From Streptomyces sp. NRRL B-24085 (GTDB taxonomy: Bacteria > Actinomycetota > Actinomycetes > Streptomycetales > Streptomycetaceae), in the NCBI RefSeq assembly GCF_001282115.1, contig NZ_LJBR01000057.1, positions 1 through 54,436 on the forward strand: 54,436 bases of DNA, given 5' to 3'. The notes beneath the pieces are model-generated. The model did no database searches and had not been told where the DNA came from. It saw only the letters and a program-made list of their open reading frames with translations. Made by a program: the position numbers and the translations under genes. Every line of letters begins with the position of its first letter. Position 1 is the first letter of the stretch. Below, piece by piece: positions 52,240 to 54,436 of this stretch.

Positions 52240-52424
52240 GGCTGCGACTCCCCGACGTGAGGTCCGGAAGAACACGGAGTTCGGATCGATCCAGCAGGTG
52301 CCTGCGTGAAACGGCCGCCTGCTGTCGTGCCCGGCGGGCTGGTTTGCAGCGTGATCGCCGGTAAACCCAGAGTGATGTGAGACCAGCGTGACGCAGGAGG
52401 CGCGTCACCGCAACTCGCGGTGAC

Positions 52425-52748
52425 CTATTCGCTACGCCCCGCAGCCCTGCGGACGGCCTCGATGAACCGGCGTGCCGCGGGCGGCCCCGGCTCGCCCGGA
52501 GCGGGATCGTGCTCGCCCAGGGTCAGCAGGTACCGGTTGCCGTTGAGGTCGGCGAGGGCCCGGTCGTCCGAGGCGAACCACGGCTTGGAGGCGCGCACCG
52601 CCTGTACCGGCGCGCTGTCGATCTCGCTGCCGTAGCTGGTGAGCAGTTCCAGTCTGCCGTCGTTGATCCGGACCTGACCGGCCCGGGTGAGCGATCGCAG
52701 CCGCTTCCCGATCCGCACGCCCGTCGCCGTGAACTCCGGCTCCGCCAT
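52425..52748 (-). CDS. Small conserved-looking protein of unknown family
   Basis: A 107-residue protein, MAEPEFTATGVRIGKRLRSL to IEAVRRAAGRSE, with alternating strands (VRINDGRLELLTSYGSEIDS, RALADLNGNRYLLTLGEHD) and a terminal helix. The pattern resembles a small PH-like beta-barrel. ATG at 52748 follows GGGGGCGG. No motif gives a function. It lies between the RsbW-like gene and the Cds1-like gene and is divergent from the latter. Confidence 0.75.
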   Translation of the reverse strand: MAEPEFTATGVRIGKRLRSLTRAGQVRINDGRLELLTSYGSEIDSAPVQAVRASKPWFASDDRALADLNGNRYLLTLGEHDPAPGEPGPPAARRFIEAVRRAAGRSE

Positions 52749-52982
52749 TGCCGCCCCGCCCCCTTGTGCGCGTCGGTGTGCCGGCCCGTGCTCCCGCGTG
52801 GGCCGAGAGCCGGCATCTCTGTCGTGATCCAGTGTGCGCGCCCCCGTCCGAGACGTCCGTCCCGCCCGGTGCAGTCTGCCCGCCACGAGCGTCGAGCACC
52901 AGTACGCATGACATCTCGCCGGAAGCGCCCGGAGCACTCGTCCGAATGCGCCCCCGCCCCCGTGCGCGGGGGTGCCCCCAGG

Positions 52983-53021
52983 GTGTCTTTGAGGCTCTCA
53001 AAGGTGTGTTTATGCAGGTGA
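52983..53021 (+). CDS. Possible Cys-containing leader peptide, 12 aa
   Basis: GTG at 52983 opens a frame encoding MSLRLSKVCLCR and stopping at 53019-53021. The purine run GGGGG at 52968-52972 lies ten bases upstream. ATG at 52908 or GTG at 52962 could extend it to 37 or 19 residues. The two Cys codons flank a TTA leucine codon, which is rare in Streptomyces. The DNA also forms a 7-3-7 inverted repeat, CTTTGAG-GCT-CTCAAAG (52987-53003). It sits 78 bases before the Cds1-like gene. A -10-like TATGAT at 53041-53046 lies after it and argues that transcription might start later. The remaining 52749-52982 gap holds only a GC-rich hairpin (52957-52972). Confidence 0.35.
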   Translation: MSLRLSKVCLCR

Positions 53022-53099
53022 GAAGCGTGCGGAAGGTGTCTATGATCGAGCCGTCGGCCGCGCGACGCGCCGTCGGCGCGAAGTGTTAGGAGCCCCGCC

Positions 53100-54245
53100 G
53101 TGAGCACCCCCCAGCAGACCCGACCCGGCGACACCCTCGACATCGACCACAGCGACACCGCCTACCGCGGCTGGCTGAAAGAAGCCGTCCGCAAGGTGCA
53201 GGCCGACGCCAACCGTTCGGCCGACACCCACCTCCTGCGCTTCCCGCTCCCGGAGAGATGGGGCATCGACCTGTACCTCAAGGACGAGTCGACCCACCCC
53301 ACCGGCAGCCTCAAACACCGGCTCGCGCGCTCGCTGTTCCTCTACGGCCTGTGCAATGGCTGGATCCGGCCCGGCCGCCCGGTGATCGAGGCGTCCAGCG
53401 GCTCCACCGCCGTGTCCGAGGCCTACTTCGCCAAGCTGATCGGCGTGCCCTTCATCGCGGTCATGCCGCGCACGACGAGCGCCGAGAAGATCCGCCTCAT
53501 CGAGTTCCACGGCGGCCGGTGCCACTTCGTGGACGACCCGCGCACCATGTACGAGGAGTCCGCCCGCCTCGCGGTGGAGACGGGCGGCCACTACATGGAC
53601 CAGTTCACCTACGCGGAACGCGCCACGGACTGGCGGGGAAACAACAACATCGCCGAATCCATCTTCCGGCAACTGGAGTTGGAGCGTTTCCCGGAGCCCG
53701 CCTGGATCGTCGCCACGGCCGGCACCGGCGGCACCTCGGCGACCATCGCGCGGTACGTCCACTACATGCAGCACGACACCCGCATCTGTGTGGCCGATCC
53801 GGAGAACTCCTGTTTCTTCGAGGGCTGGAGCACCGGCGATCCGGACGTCACGTGCGACTGCGGCTCACGCATCGAGGGCATCGGCCGGCCCCGCATGGAA
53901 CCCAGCTTCGTGCCCGGGGCGATCGACCGCATGATGAAGGTCCCGGACGCGGCCAGTGTCGCCGCCGTGCGCGCCCTGGAGCGGGCCATCGGCCGCCGCG
54001 CGGGCGGTTCGACGGGCACCGGCCTGTGGAGCGCGCTGAAGATCATCGCCGAGATGGTGGCCGAGGGACGCCGGGGGAGCGTCGTCACCCTCCTCTGCGA
54101 CCCCGGCGACCGGTACCTGGACAAGTACTACTCGGACGCGTGGCTCGCCGAGCAGGGCCTCGACATCGAGCCCTACACGGCGGCGATCGCCGCACTGCTG
54201 GAGACGGGGGTCTGGCCGGGCCGGGTCGGCCCCAGCATCCCTTAG
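53100..54245 (+). CDS. cds1: Cysteine-synthase-fold PLP protein, Cds1-like
   Basis: A 381-residue fold-type II PLP enzyme. The Schiff-base lysine is in [12 protein letters not shown] (Lys72), [16 protein letters not shown] binds substrate carboxylate, and [18 protein letters not shown] is the phosphate-binding glycine loop. Compared with O-acetylserine sulfhydrylase it has extra segments ([40 protein letters not shown]) that are characteristic of the mycobacterial Rv3684/Cds1 group, described as L-cysteine desulfhydrase releasing H2S, pyruvate and ammonia. GTG at 53100 follows TAGGAGC. The symbol is given by resemblance only. Confidence 0.85.
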   Translation: MSTPQQTRPGDTLDIDHSDTAYRGWLKEAVRKVQADANRSADTHLLRFPLPERWGIDLYLKDESTHPTGSLKHRLARSLFLYGLCNGWIRPGRPVIEASSGSTAVSEAYFAKLIGVPFIAVMPRTTSAEKIRLIEFHGGRCHFVDDPRTMYEESARLAVETGGHYMDQFTYAERATDWRGNNNIAESIFRQLELERFPEPAWIVATAGTGGTSATIARYVHYMQHDTRICVADPENSCFFEGWSTGDPDVTCDCGSRIEGIGRPRMEPSFVPGAIDRMMKVPDAASVAAVRALERAIGRRAGGSTGTGLWSALKIIAEMVAEGRRGSVVTLLCDPGDRYLDKYYSDAWLAEQGLDIEPYTAAIAALLETGVWPGRVGPSIP

Positions 54246-54436
54246 GCCCTGACGGGGGTCCCGCATCGGGCGGACCTGACAGAACTCGTACGACGGCCTC
54301 CGGATCGACCGATCCCGGGTGTCCGCTCTCCGCGGGAGGTCCGATCGAGGTCTCCGCAGGCCGTCGGGTCGAGACGCAGCGGGTTCCCGACGGCCTCGCC
54401 GTCCGTCACCGGCACGCGGCGGATGCCCGTCCCGGC
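54242..54436 (-). pseudogene. Possible CBS-domain remnant cut by the right edge
   Basis: Reading leftward from the window edge, one open frame gives AGTGIRRVPVTDGEAVGNPL and then loses resemblance before a TAA at 54242-54244. GIRRVPVTDGEAVG matches the central strand-turn-strand of CBS domains, which bind adenine nucleotides. The following residues do not continue the domain, so the copy is either frameshifted or degraded. Sequence beyond the window is needed to decide. Confidence 0.35.

Overview
The window is chromosomal DNA of a Streptomyces or very close relative. The signs are very high GC with G/C in most third codon positions, many GTG starts, dense 4- to 8-bp gene overlaps, actinobacterial LacI/ROK/TetR regulators, a Streptomyces-type secreted phospholipase A2, and a DesK/NarL-type two-component pair. 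I saw no rRNA, tRNA, CRISPR array, prophage module or intact insertion sequence. All assignments come from reading motifs by eye; no database search was run.

Layout. (1) 0-5.6 kb: an MFS exporter, a decayed TmrB-like kinase, a LacI regulator divergent from a secreted GH5 glycanase with a perfect 18-bp palindrome between them, a membrane-anchored Mrr-type nuclease domain protein and an AhpD-like protein. (2) 5.7-13.8 kb: a sugar-utilisation locus with an arabinose/fucose isomerase-like protein and an MFS sugar porter divergent from a 1307-residue GH106-type glycosidase, plus a LacI regulator. An AAAACGTTTT-type operator occurs at all three promoters. (3) 13.6-17.7 kb: a long spacer, an orphan RiPP-precursor-like peptide ending in a double-glycine leader motif and closed by a strong terminator, then a cyclase-family hydrolase overlapping a ThDP enzyme, and a DinB protein. 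(4) 17.7-25.7 kb: long-form GAPDH, a DegT aminotransferase and a GNAT-fold protein, a histidine kinase/response regulator pair, a methyltransferase and a stand-alone TOPRIM protein. (5) 25.9-28.8 kb: an overlapping operon (Gfo/Idh/MocA oxidoreductase, PmoA-like, cupin) behind a promoter with a LacI-type operator.

(6) 29-33 kb: secreted phospholipase A2, then a copper module (P-type ATPase CopA and a His-rich exported protein) whose two divergent promoters each carry a CsoR-like box in the -35/-10 spacer. The end of this module has been duplicated together with the end of the neighbouring PhzF gene. (7) 34-38.6 kb: a GH15 enzyme, and a DeoR regulator divergent from a SIS isomerase and class II aldolase, resembling amino-sugar catabolism. 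(8) 38.6-43.7 kb: two methyltransferases, an AlkB-like dioxygenase, and a ROK-NUDIX-RpiB run. (9) 43.7-51.3 kb: an epimerase/reductase, a phosphotriesterase-like lactonase with a DUF4865 protein and TetR regulator, divergent from a SHOCT/ABC/FtsX export operon. (10) 51.7-54.4 kb: an RsbW-like ATPase, a small conserved-looking protein, a cysteine-synthase-fold protein resembling Cds1 preceded by a possible Cys-containing leader peptide, and a possible CBS-domain remnant at the right edge.

Taken together this is an accessory, carbohydrate-oriented stretch. At least five separate sugar modules each sit beside their own regulator and operator-like sites. The least explained items are the orphan leader peptide at 14.2 kb, the Cys/TTA leader at 53.0 kb, and several partial duplications of gene ends.
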